Assembly: GCF_003148775.1 (NCBI RefSeq)
Contig: NZ_QGGW01000001.1
Coordinates: 496,001 to 560,000, forward strand
DNA length: 64,000 bases
DNA from: Roseicyclus mahoneyensis
GTDB taxonomy: Bacteria; Pseudomonadota; Alphaproteobacteria; Rhodobacterales; Rhodobacteraceae
Direction of reading: 5' to 3'
This document shows, one piece after another, positions 43,801 to 51,967 of the stretch (positions are counted from its first letter, which is position 1; the number at the start of each line of letters is the position of its first letter). The position numbers and the translations under genes were made by a program. The notes beneath the pieces are model-generated. The model searched no databases. It was not told the origin of the DNA and saw only the letters and a list, made by a program, of their open reading frames with translations.

Positions 43801-45063
43801 TCAGGCCGGGACGCTTTCGGTGATCTCGCGCATCGCCTGAAGGAACTGTGCAACCTCGGCTTGCGTGTTGTAATGGCACATCGAGACCCGCACCGCGCCC
43901 TCAAGTCCCAGCGGGGTCAGCACATTGCCCGAATAGTGATCGGCCTTGCGCGTATGGGTCCGGATGCCGCGTTCGCGCAGCGCCGTCACCACATCGGGCG
44001 CGGCCATGCCCGCCACGGTCAGCGACACCAGCCCCTCGCGCGCCGGGTTCTCGACCCCGCCGAGGATCGAGACGCCCGGCAGTTCGGCCAGACCCTTGAG
44101 GTTGCCGGTGCCAAGGATCATCGCCTCGGTCAGCAGCGCCTCATGGGCATGGATCGCCTCGCCTGCGGCCACGATCCGCGCGCGACGGTCGGTGGCGTCG
44201 GACACCTCGCCGCCCAGCCAGTCGAAGTAATCGACCACATCGGAAAAGGTGACATAGGCCCCGGTGTCGCGCGTGCCGAATTCCCAAGGATTGCCGGGCG
44301 CATCGATCAGATGCTCGTGGCGGATCGCATGCAGACGGTCGCTGACCCAGGCCACCCCATAGCCGTGGCGCGAAAACACCTTGTAGGGTGAGACGACATA
44401 GCCGTCGATGTCGTAGCTTGCGATATCGAGCCGCCCGTGGGCTGCGTGCTGGATGCCATCGACGATGATGATGCATTCCGGCGCGGTCTTGCGGATTTCT
44501 GCCGCGATGCTTGCCACGTCCATGCCCATCCCGGTGACGGGCGAGGTATGCAAGATCGTGGCAACCCGCGTATCTGGCGTGATCTCGGGCGCATAGGCGG
44601 CAGCGCCCACGGTTCCGGTGTCATCGTCATGCGGCACGAGAATGTGCGGTTTGCCCGCCACTTCGGCCCAGTGATGCGCCGCACTGCGGGTGGCGGGATG
44701 TTCCAGCGTGGTGCCAAGAACACGGCCTTGGGGCGTTCCGACGATCGCCGTGCGGATCAGGCGGAACAGCAGTTCCGTCCCGCTTTCGCCGACGAAGAAC
44801 TGGCCATGGGGCGCGTTGAAAAAGACGCGCATGTCGTCCTTGGCCTTGTCGATCAGCGCCACCAGCGCCTTGGCCGCCGGGTTGTCGCGGCCCTGATTGT
44901 CCGGGATGGCCGCGAATTTGGCCGAGGTCGCCACCACGGAATTCAGCGTCAGCGCGCCGCCCGCGTTCTCGAAAAACACCCTGGGCCCCTCGAAGGGACA
45001 GGTGTCGACATGGGCGAAACGGGCGCGTACCGCGTCAAGCAGGCCGGGTTTGTCAGTCAGCAT
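43801..45063 (-). CDS. Class V aminotransferase-fold PLP enzyme (cysteine desulfurase-like)
   Basis: The 420-residue protein has the class V fold. The PLP lysine is K228 in SPYKVFSRHGYG, preceded by the cofactor Asp and His in IIVDGIQHAAHG; FVGESGTELLFRLI near residue 90 supplies phosphate contacts. It lacks an obvious C-terminal persulfide cysteine loop (the sole nearby cysteine is in VSMCHYN), so it may be a lyase or aminotransferase, not a sulfur donor for Fe-S assembly. It leads a minus-strand block converging on the Ldh2 gene. Confidence 0.85.
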   Translation of the reverse strand: MLTDKPGLLDAVRARFAHVDTCPFEGPRVFFENAGGALTLNSVVATSAKFAAIPDNQGRDNPAAKALVALIDKAKDDMRVFFNAPHGQFFVGESGTELLFRLIRTAIVGTPQGRVLGTTLEHPATRSAAHHWAEVAGKPHILVPHDDDTGTVGAAAYAPEITPDTRVATILHTSPVTGMGMDVASIAAEIRKTAPECIIIVDGIQHAAHGRLDIASYDIDGYVVSPYKVFSRHGYGVAWVSDRLHAIRHEHLIDAPGNPWEFGTRDTGAYVTFSDVVDYFDWLGGEVSDATDRRARIVAAGEAIHAHEALLTEAMILGTGNLKGLAELPGVSILGGVENPAREGLVSLTVAGMAAPDVVTALRERGIRTHTRKADHYSGNVLTPLGLEGAVRVSMCHYNTQAEVAQFLQAMREITESVPA

Positions 45064-45083
45064 TCACGGTCTCCATCCGGGGT

Positions 45084-45539
45084 TCAGCCGGGCATCTTCC
45101 AGGTTGCCGTGGCATGGGCGGCAAGCTTGCCGTCCTCGCCGTAAAGCTTGCTTTCCATGAAGGACAGGCTCCGCCCACGCTTGGAGAAGCTGCCCTCGAC
45201 GGTGACGGTGCCGTCCATCACGGGGCGCAGGAACTGGACCTTCATCTCGATGGTGGCGCCGGGGCCTGCGACCTTGGCCACCAGATGGCCCATCGAGATG
45301 TCCATCGCGCTGGCCATCATGCCCCCATGCAGCGCGCCCTGCGGATTGCGCAGCAGGTCGGTCATGGGGAATGTCAGGCGGCAGATTTCCGTGTCGGCAT
45401 CCGCCGCGCCCGCGGGCAGGTAGGCAAAGGACAGGTCCAGAAACCGCGCCAGAAAGAAGCGCTCGAACACCTGTTCATGGGTGTCGAGCGCGTCCGTGAG
45501 GCGCGCGGATGCAGTCGCATGGTCGATCCGTTGGCCCAT
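45084..45539 (-). CDS. PaaI-type hotdog-fold acyl-CoA thioesterase
   Basis: The 151-residue protein has the hotdog helix motif NPQGALHGGMMASAMDIS near residue 65, where His, Gly and Asp form the active site, followed by the strands VQFLRPVMDGTVTVEG. Such enzymes hydrolyse small or aromatic acyl-CoAs and can salvage CoA. It lies between the PLP enzyme and the enoyl-CoA hydratase in one block. Confidence 0.9.
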   Translation of the reverse strand: MGQRIDHATASARLTDALDTHEQVFERFFLARFLDLSFAYLPAGAADADTEICRLTFPMTDLLRNPQGALHGGMMASAMDISMGHLVAKVAGPGATIEMKVQFLRPVMDGTVTVEGSFSKRGRSLSFMESKLYGEDGKLAAHATATWKMPG

Positions 45540-45543
45540 CAGG

Positions 45544-46329
45544 TCAGGCGCCGACGAAATTCGGCTTGCGCTTTTCCATGAAGGCGCGGCGGCCCTCGAT
45601 GTAGTCCTGGCTGTCGAAACAGGCCTTCACGCGGACTTCACATCCCGTCAGATCGCGCGCGCTTTCCGGCGCGACGGTCTGGGCGACGATGTATTTCACC
45701 GAGCCCACCGTCATCGGCGCATTCTCGGCGATCATCCGAGCGGTTTCCAGCGCGGTTTCCGCCACCTGGTCATCGGGCACGACGCGGTTGACCAGTCCCA
45801 TTACGCGTGCCTCTTCCGCGGTGAAGCGGCGGGCGGTGAAGAAAATCTCCTTGGCGAAGGACGGCCCGACCACATCGACGAGGCGCTTGATCCCGGCAAA
45901 GCCGTAGCCAAGGCCCAGTTTCGCGGCGGGCACGGCAAAATTCGAGCCTTCGCCGCAGATGCGCAGGTCGCAGCACAGCGCCAGCGCCACGCCGCCGCCG
46001 ATGCAGAAGCCGTCGATCTGGGCGATGGTGGGTTTGGGAAAGGCCTCGACCAGATCATAGACGCGCTTTGTGGCGGCGTTGTAATGGGCGACGCCTTCTT
46101 CGCTGGCGCGTTCGCTTTCGAACTTGGAGATATCGGCGCCCGAGACGAAGGCCTTTCCGCCTGCGCCCGACAAGATCAGGATGCGCACCGATGCGTCCGC
46201 CTGAAAGCGGATCAGCGCGGCCTCGACCGCTTCCCACATCTCAAGCGAGACGGCGTTGCGCTTTTCGGGCTGGTTGAAGATGATCCGGGCGATGTCGCCG
46301 GACTGCTCGGTCAGGATCTTGTCGGTCAT
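45544..46329 (-). CDS. Enoyl-CoA hydratase/isomerase family protein
   Basis: The 261-residue crotonase-fold protein has oxyanion motifs KAFVSGADISKFE near residue 60 and IDGFCIGGGVALALCCD near residue 105. At the usual catalytic Glu positions the sequence is AAKLGLGYGFAG, where Gly and Gly-Tyr replace one or both acids of typical hydratases, so it may be a decarboxylase or isomerase. It lies four bases after the thioesterase start region and 24 bases from the CoA transferase gene, which points to metabolism of the CoA ester made by that enzyme. Confidence 0.88.
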   Translation of the reverse strand: MTDKILTEQSGDIARIIFNQPEKRNAVSLEMWEAVEAALIRFQADASVRILILSGAGGKAFVSGADISKFESERASEEGVAHYNAATKRVYDLVEAFPKPTIAQIDGFCIGGGVALALCCDLRICGEGSNFAVPAAKLGLGYGFAGIKRLVDVVGPSFAKEIFFTARRFTAEEARVMGLVNRVVPDDQVAETALETARMIAENAPMTVGSVKYIVAQTVAPESARDLTGCEVRVKACFDSQDYIEGRRAFMEKRKPNFVGA

Positions 46330-46353
46330 GTCTTCACGTGTCCCTTTGGGTTC

Positions 46354-47595
46354 TCAGATGGCGCCGGAGGCTTTCATCGCGGCGATCTCGGCCTCGGAAT
46401 AGCCGACTTCGGCCAGCAACTCGGCGGTGTGTTGCCCGGCCAATGGTGGTGGCGACGCGATGTGGCTGGGGGTGCGGCTCATGATGATGGGTTGGCCGAC
46501 CAGCTCGGTCGCGCCGCGTTCCTGACTGATCACGGGCTGGGCAAGGCCCAGATGGCGCACTTGCGGGTTGGCGAAGACCTGGGCGATGTCGTTGATCTCG
46601 CCTGCCGCGACACCGGCATCGTTGAAGATGTCGATCCATTCGGCAGTGGATCGTGTCGCGGTGATCGCTTCGATCTCGGCGTTCAGCGCGTGACGGTTCT
46701 CGGAGCGCGCGGCAGCGCTGGCGTAGCGCGCGTCATCCTTCCAGTCGGGGCGGCCCATGCTGTCGCAAAACTTGCCCCAGATCACGTTGCCGGTGACGGC
46801 GATGTTCATGTGGCCGTCGGCGGTCTTGAAGACGCCTGTCGGAATCGTGGTGGGGTGGTTGTTGCCCGCCTGTTTGGGGACGACGCCATCCATCAGCCAG
46901 CGCGCCGCCTGAAAATCGAGCATGAAGACCTGCGCTTGCAGAAGCGAGGTCTGCACCCACTGACCGCGGCCCGAGGATTGCCGTTCAAAGAGCGCGATCA
47001 AGATGCCCTGTGCGGCAAAGAGCCCGGCACAGAGGTCGGCGATCGGAATGCCCACGCGCATGGGACCGGTACCCGGCTCGCCGGTGATCGACATAAGGCC
47101 ACCCATGCCTTGCGCGATCTGGTCGAAACCCGGGCGGTCGGCCAGCGGCCCATCCTGTCCGAAGCCCGAGATGGAGGCGTAGATCAGGCCCGGATTGGTC
47201 TGGCTCAGGGTATCATAGTCGATTCCCAGCCGCGCCTTCACCCCGGGACGGAAGTTCTCCACGATGATGTCGGCCGTGTCGGCCAGACGCCGGAACGCCT
47301 CAAGCCCTGCTTCCGATTTCAGGTCCAGCGTGAGTGAGCGCTTGTTGCGGTGCAGGTTCTGGAAATCGGGGCCATGGCGGGGGCCGCCGAACTGCGCCTC
47401 GTCCACGGGCGCCTCGATCTTGATGACATCCGCGCCCCAATCGGCCAGCTGCCGCACGCAGGTCGGACCGGACCGCACCCGTGTCAGGTCGAGCACGCGC
47501 AGCCCCCTCAGCGCCGCGCTGGCGGCGGTCAGGGCGCCGCCCGTGTCCGAGGCGTCAGATGCGGCCGTTGCGGGCTGTCCTGAAGGCGGTGTCAT
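46354..47595 (-). CDS. CaiB/BaiF-family (class III) CoA transferase
   Basis: The 413-residue protein has class III CoA-transferase motifs: LRGLRVLDLTRVRSGPTC near residue 30, WGADVIKIEAP with the ribityl contact, NKRSLTLDLKS, ENFRPGVKARLGIDY and the catalytic Asp in GIPIADLCAGLFA near residue 185. It moves CoA between carboxylic acids, commonly dicarboxylates such as succinyl to another acid. It starts the minus-strand block and is divergent from the GntR regulator at 47708. The first 25 residues are Ala/Ser-rich and may be flexible or a start-site overcall. Confidence 0.92.
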   Translation of the reverse strand: MTPPSGQPATAASDASDTGGALTAASAALRGLRVLDLTRVRSGPTCVRQLADWGADVIKIEAPVDEAQFGGPRHGPDFQNLHRNKRSLTLDLKSEAGLEAFRRLADTADIIVENFRPGVKARLGIDYDTLSQTNPGLIYASISGFGQDGPLADRPGFDQIAQGMGGLMSITGEPGTGPMRVGIPIADLCAGLFAAQGILIALFERQSSGRGQWVQTSLLQAQVFMLDFQAARWLMDGVVPKQAGNNHPTTIPTGVFKTADGHMNIAVTGNVIWGKFCDSMGRPDWKDDARYASAAARSENRHALNAEIEAITATRSTAEWIDIFNDAGVAAGEINDIAQVFANPQVRHLGLAQPVISQERGATELVGQPIIMSRTPSHIASPPPLAGQHTAELLAEVGYSEAEIAAMKASGAI

Positions 47596-47633
47596 GCGGT
47601 CTCCCCCTTGGTGAAATTGTTGAAAGTGATGTA

Positions 47634-47678
47634 TGTCATCTGATGATGCATGACAATAAAAATGTTAATTGTTGACAA
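47634..47678. promoter_or_regulatory. Divergent control region: two candidate operators
   Basis: An inverted repeat TGTCAT-N10-ATGACA lies at 47634-47655 and the motif ATTGTTGACAA at 47668-47678. The second is shared with the region before the regulator at 38848. Both fall in the gap between the CoA transferase and GntR genes, so they could be sites for either FCD regulator. Confidence 0.5.
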
Positions 47679-47707
47679 AATATGGTGCGAGAGGTCAGGT
47701 GCTGGGC

Positions 47708-48406
47708 ATGATGAACGAAGGCAAGACATTCGGACCGCGCCGCGCGACGCTGGCCGTCGAGGTGCGCGGAGAGATTGAGCGCATGATCGTCGAAGGCGAC
47801 CTTGCGGCGGGTGAGAAGCTCAACGAATTGTCTTTGTCCACGATGATGGGCGTCAGCCGCGGCACCGTGCGCGAGGCGATCCGGTCACTGGCCGACAGCG
47901 GGCTCATCGACCTGATCGCCAATCGCGGGGCCTTTGTGCACGAAACGACGCTTGAAGAGGTGCGCAACCTTTACGAGTTGCGCGGCGCGATTTTCGGCAT
48001 GGCCTGCGCGGCGGCCGCGCGGCGGGTGGGTGCGGGGCAGGAGCCCCGTCTGTTGGCGCAGATCGAGCGCAACCTCGAGCAGATGCGCGCCACCCACGCC
48101 AAGGCCGACAGTGCCCGCTATTACGCGCTCAACATCGAGTTTCATGACCTTTTGTTGCAAGGCGCTGGCAATCCCAAGGCCAAGATGATGTATGACAATC
48201 TGGTCAAGGAGATGCATTTGTTCCGGCGCAGGGGCTTGTCGATCGCCAACAACATCGCGCGTTCGATCAAGGAACACGAAGTCATCGTGCACGCAGTCGC
48301 GCACGGCAATGCCGAGGGCGCGCGGCAGGCGGCGCTCGATCACATCACCAGTGGCTTTGGCCGCTACACCACCATGATCGACGCTGACCCCGCCGCGACC
48401 GGCTGA
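47708..48406 (+). CDS. GntR-family (FCD subfamily) regulator, MatR-like position
   Basis: The 232-residue protein has an N-terminal winged helix (AGEKLNELSLSTMMGVSRGT, then REAIRSLADSGLIDLI) and an FCD domain (about residues 75-215) with the metal-site residues in NIEFHDLLLQGAGN and IKEHEVIVHAV. It shares its plan with the regulator at 38848. In rhizobia the FCD regulator MatR stands beside matB and responds to malonate; here the malonyl-CoA synthetase gene follows 49 bp downstream, so a similar role is likely. The ATG at 47708 or 47711 is used; an upstream TTG falls inside the operator motif. Confidence 0.9.
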   Translation: MMNEGKTFGPRRATLAVEVRGEIERMIVEGDLAAGEKLNELSLSTMMGVSRGTVREAIRSLADSGLIDLIANRGAFVHETTLEEVRNLYELRGAIFGMACAAAARRVGAGQEPRLLAQIERNLEQMRATHAKADSARYYALNIEFHDLLLQGAGNPKAKMMYDNLVKEMHLFRRRGLSIANNIARSIKEHEVIVHAVAHGNAEGARQAALDHITSGFGRYTTMIDADPAATG

Positions 48407-48455
48407 GCGCCGGACGGGCCGGGCGGCCAAGGGACCAAGAGACAGGAAAAGACCG

Positions 48456-49979
48456 ATGACAAACCCGCTTTATGATGCGCTATTTGCCCCGCATACGGGA
48501 TCGGACAGGGTGTTCATGCATCTTTCCGATGGTGGCAAGGTGACCTATGCCGCCTTCCTGCAGATGGCCGACCGGACCGCGCAGGCGCTGGTGTCGTTGG
48601 GTGTTGCGCCGGGTGACCGGGTCGCCGTCCATGTCGAGAAATCGGTTCAGGCGCTGGCGCTTTATTCGGCCTGCATCAAGGCGGGCGTCGTGTTCTTGCC
48701 GCTGAACACCGCCTATACCGCCAAGGAACTGGAATATTTCGTCGGTGACAGCGGCGCGGCGCTGTTTGTCTGTGACCCGGGCGAGGCCGAGGCGGTGGCC
48801 CCCATTGCGCAGGCCACCGGTGCCATGCTCCGAACTCTGGCGGGAGATGGCAGCGGCACGCTGAGCGATCTGGCGGCCACGATGCCTGCACAGTTCGAAA
48901 CCGTGGCCTGCGGCGAGGACGATCTGGCGGCGCTTTTGTATACCTCGGGCACCACGGGGCGCTCCAAGGGGGCGATGCTGACGCAGCGCAACCTGTTGTC
49001 GAACGCGCAGGCGCTGGTCGCGTGCTGGCGCTTCACCGAAGGTGACGTGCTGTTGCACGCCTTGCCGATCTTCCACAGCCATGGGCTCTTCGTTGCCACG
49101 AACGTGACGCTTCTGGCTGGCGGCGCGCTGATCTTCTTGCCGAAATTCGATGCGGACACGGTGCTGCGCCTGTTGCCGCAAGCCACCACGATGATGGGCG
49201 TGCCGACCTTCTATACCCGCCTGCTCGATGATCCGCGGTTTGACCGCGCGCTGACGGCGCATATGCGGCTTTTCGTATCGGGTTCAGCGCCCCTTCTGGC
49301 CGATACCCATGTCGCCTTCGAGGCGCGCACCGGGCACCGCATCCTCGAGCGCTACGGGATGACTGAAACGTCGATGAACACCTCTAACCCCTATGACGGC
49401 GACAGGCGCGCGGGCACGGTGGGCTTTCCCCTGCCGGGCGTCGAGGCGCGCATCTGCGACCCCGAGACCCGGGCGGAACTGCCCCGTGGCGAGACAGGCA
49501 TGTTGCATGTGCGCGGGCCCAATGTGTTCAAGGGCTATTGGCAGATGCCCGAGAAAACGCGCGAGGAATTGCAAGATGACGGCTGGTTCATCACCGGCGA
49601 TCTCGCCCGGATTGACGCGGATGGCTATGTCACGATTGTCGGCCGGGGCAAGGACCTGATCATCTCGGGCGGCTACAACATCTACCCCAAGGAGATCGAG
49701 TTGTTCCTGGACGCCCAGCCCGGCGTCAAGGAAAGCGCCGTGGTGGGCGCGCCGCATCCCGACTTCGGGGAAAGCGTGGTGGCGGTGCTGGTGCCCGAGG
49801 CGGGCGAGACGATCGATCTTGCCACCATAGAGGCGGCGGCCCGCGCCGATCTGGCAGGATTCAAGCGCCCGCGCCATGTCGTGGTGATGGAAGACCTGCC
49901 GCGCAACACGATGGGCAAGGTTCAGAAGGCCGACCTGCGAAAGCAGTTCGCGGGCGTGTTCCAGCACAAGGCATCTTGA
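48456..49979 (+). CDS. matB: Malonyl-CoA synthetase MatB (acyl-adenylate ligase)
   Basis: The 507-residue ANL-superfamily enzyme makes malonyl-CoA (or methylmalonyl-CoA) from the free acid, CoA and ATP. It has the phosphate loop YTSGTTGRSKGAML near residue 163, the substrate motif LPIFHSHGLFVATNVTLL in part, ERYGMTETSMNTSNPY near residue 300, the hinge GRGKDLIISGGYNIYPKE and catalytic lysine in RNTMGKVQK. The pattern ERYGMTET-NTSNPY and VEKS near residue 57 closely follow rhizobial MatB as I recall it. MatA decarboxylase is not in the window. Confidence 0.9.
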   Translation: MTNPLYDALFAPHTGSDRVFMHLSDGGKVTYAAFLQMADRTAQALVSLGVAPGDRVAVHVEKSVQALALYSACIKAGVVFLPLNTAYTAKELEYFVGDSGAALFVCDPGEAEAVAPIAQATGAMLRTLAGDGSGTLSDLAATMPAQFETVACGEDDLAALLYTSGTTGRSKGAMLTQRNLLSNAQALVACWRFTEGDVLLHALPIFHSHGLFVATNVTLLAGGALIFLPKFDADTVLRLLPQATTMMGVPTFYTRLLDDPRFDRALTAHMRLFVSGSAPLLADTHVAFEARTGHRILERYGMTETSMNTSNPYDGDRRAGTVGFPLPGVEARICDPETRAELPRGETGMLHVRGPNVFKGYWQMPEKTREELQDDGWFITGDLARIDADGYVTIVGRGKDLIISGGYNIYPKEIELFLDAQPGVKESAVVGAPHPDFGESVVAVLVPEAGETIDLATIEAAARADLAGFKRPRHVVVMEDLPRNTMGKVQKADLRKQFAGVFQHKAS

Positions 49980-49991
49980 CGGGCAGGGGCG

Positions 49992-50408
49992 TCAGCCCCG
50001 CCCCTCGGCCGCTGCCGTGGCATCGCGCAGCTTGAAGAAGAAGCCGGTGATCTCGTCGGGCGTGGCCCGGTCGATCGCCCCGTCCGTCACCTCTTTTTGC
50101 GTCCAGATCCACGTCGCCGCGGGATCATGCAACATGTCCCAATCGCCGAACACCCGTTCGGCAAGCGGCTCCTCGATATGGAGCGTTACCTCGAGATGGC
50201 GGTCATCGCGCCGGATGCGGGCGATGGCCGCGCGCACCATGTCTTCAGGGCCTTCGAGCCATTGCAGATAGATGTCGGCCCGGCAGATCAGCGCGCCGGT
50301 GATGCCGTCCCGCAGGTTCGCGCGCCGGGCATCGGTGAGGATGCCGTTGAGCATGCCGGCATCATAGCCGAAGGGGCGCGAGGAATAGACGGCACGAAAC
50401 AAGGACAT
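49992..50408 (-). CDS. BLUF-domain blue-light photoreceptor
   Basis: The 138-residue protein is little more than a BLUF domain. It has the FAD-interacting residues Y8 (RAVYSSR), N31 (ANLRDGITGAL) and Q49 (YLQWLEGP), and W90-x-M92 in the F-x-x-W-x-M segment, all needed for the flavin hydrogen-bond switch. The C-terminal 35 residues are helical. No output domain is fused, so a partner protein must receive the signal. It is convergent with matB. Confidence 0.9.
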   Translation of the reverse strand: MSLFRAVYSSRPFGYDAGMLNGILTDARRANLRDGITGALICRADIYLQWLEGPEDMVRAAIARIRRDDRHLEVTLHIEEPLAERVFGDWDMLHDPAATWIWTQKEVTDGAIDRATPDEITGFFFKLRDATAAAEGRG

Positions 50409-50586
50409 GGATCAGGGATCTCCTGCTGGTCGATGGAAACAGGCGCCGTCCTGCCGGTGGGCGTCGGCGCAGCCTGCGCGAAGGCCTTCGAGCTGTCCCG
50501 TGCAGCCTAACACGTCCATTCGGCCGGCAGTAGCCTTCTGCACAGGCAAGCACAGGGCACAATGAGCAAGCCGCTTGCAAAGAAAG

Positions 50587-50676
50587 TGGCGGAGAGACAG
50601 GGATTCGAACCCTGGGTGGGCTTGCACCCACAACGGTTTTCGAGACCGCCCCGTTCGACCACTCCGGCACCTCTCC
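50587..50676 (-). tRNA. tRNA-Ser (anticodon CGA)
   Basis: The minus strand folds into a complete class II tRNA: acceptor GGAGAGG pairs with TCTCTCC, D arm GCCGGAGTGG, anticodon loop CTCGAAA giving CGA (reads UCG), a long variable arm GTGGGTGCAAGCCCAC typical of serine, and T arm CAGGGTTCGAATCCCTG. Discriminator G is followed by an encoded CCA (to 50585). Confidence 0.97.
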
Positions 50677-50868
50677 GCGCTTTGGGTCAGGGTCAGTGGG
50701 CGGGCGTTTAGCGGGCATGGCGCGGCTGCGCAAGGGGGATCGGCAGGGTATTTGAGCAAGACGGCGGGCGAGCCTCCGCTCACATTTGCGACAGCCCGGG
50801 CGCAGAGGTGGAAATCTTGCGCAAGCTGCGCCATCTATGGGCAAAGCCCTCCATGGATCGGAGCCCAG

Positions 50869-51762
50869 ATGCGTCTTACCCTCGTTCTTGTGCTGGCCGC
50901 CGCCCTTGCCGGGGGCACGGGCCCCGCCGCAACCGCCCAGACGGTGGAGCCGCAGCTTCCGGCACAGCTTTTGCCCGCCCAGGCCCGGCTGTCGGAATCC
51001 GCGCCCGAACTGCACAGGCTCTTCGACAGCATGGGGCTTTACGACATCTTTGCCGTCATGGCGGCCGAAGGCGTTGCCGCAGGCCCCGACATCGAGGCAG
51101 ACATGTTCCCGGGGCAGGGCGGCAGCGCCTGGTCGGCGGTGGTGGCCGGTATCTATTCGACCGACCGCATGACCTCGGCCTTCGAGGCGGCATTGCCCGC
51201 GGACCGCCTGACGCCCGCCATGATCGCGGAACTGCAGAGCTTTTACGACAGCGAGCTGGGTGCCCGCATTGCGACGGGTGAACTGGATGCGCGGCAATCC
51301 TTTCTGGAGCCCGACGTCGAGGATGCGGCGGGCGAACTGGCGCGAACCCGCGCCGCCGAAGGGCATCCGCGCGTGGGCCTTTTGACCGAGTTCATCGCCG
51401 TCAACGATCTGGTCGACCACAATGTCTCGGGCGCGCTCAATTCCAACTTCGCCTTCTATCGCGGTCTGTCCGACGGGGGCGCCTTTGCCGCCGAAATCCC
51501 AGAACAGCTGATGTTGACAGAGGTCTGGGGGCAGGAGGCCGAGATCAGGACCGACCTGACCGAATGGCTGTTCGCCTATCAGACGCTGGCCTATGAGGGG
51601 CTGAGCGACGCCGAGATGCGGGCCTATATCGATCTGACGGCAACCGAGGCGGGGCAGGTGCTCAACACCGTCCTGTTCCGCGCATTTGCCGATCTGTTCG
51701 ACGCGATCAGCTATGATCTGGGCGTGGCGGCCGCGCATTTCATCTCGGGGCAGGAAACCTGA
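50869..51762 (+). CDS. Exported DUF2059-like protein
   Basis: The 297-residue protein has a signal peptide (about residues 1-23: MRLTLVLVLAAALAGG...ATAQ) and an alpha-helical mature region with two related halves. Segments such as LHRLFDSMGLYDIFAVMAAEG near residue 45 and LTPAMIAELQSFYDSELGARI near residue 112 resemble DUF2059 proteins, whose function is unknown. It is probably periplasmic. The ATG at 50869 gives the signal peptide; an upstream extension would run into the tRNA region. Family call is moderate. Confidence 0.75.
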   Translation: MRLTLVLVLAAALAGGTGPAATAQTVEPQLPAQLLPAQARLSESAPELHRLFDSMGLYDIFAVMAAEGVAAGPDIEADMFPGQGGSAWSAVVAGIYSTDRMTSAFEAALPADRLTPAMIAELQSFYDSELGARIATGELDARQSFLEPDVEDAAGELARTRAAEGHPRVGLLTEFIAVNDLVDHNVSGALNSNFAFYRGLSDGGAFAAEIPEQLMLTEVWGQEAEIRTDLTEWLFAYQTLAYEGLSDAEMRAYIDLTATEAGQVLNTVLFRAFADLFDAISYDLGVAAAHFISGQET

Positions 51763-51967
51763 GCGGCGGCACCTTGATGCGCGCTTGACAGGCGGGCGGC
51801 ATTGAGGCACACGGCGGCTTCCGATGGGGCCTGATATGGTCCCGATACGGGCATCCATGACCAACCGCCCCGATCCGGGGGCGCGCAGCCCGAGGCGGGG
51901 AAAGACCCCGGCAACACCTGCACCGCAGGGGCCACAAGGCGCGGGAAACAAGAAGGAACAGATTGCG

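Noticed and set aside
45481-47337. A very long plus-strand open frame antisense to the enoyl-CoA hydratase and CoA transferase genes
   Set aside because: Its composition (Asp, Gly, His, Arg-rich, no domains) is that of an antisense frame in GC-rich DNA, and the minus-strand genes have clear family motifs.
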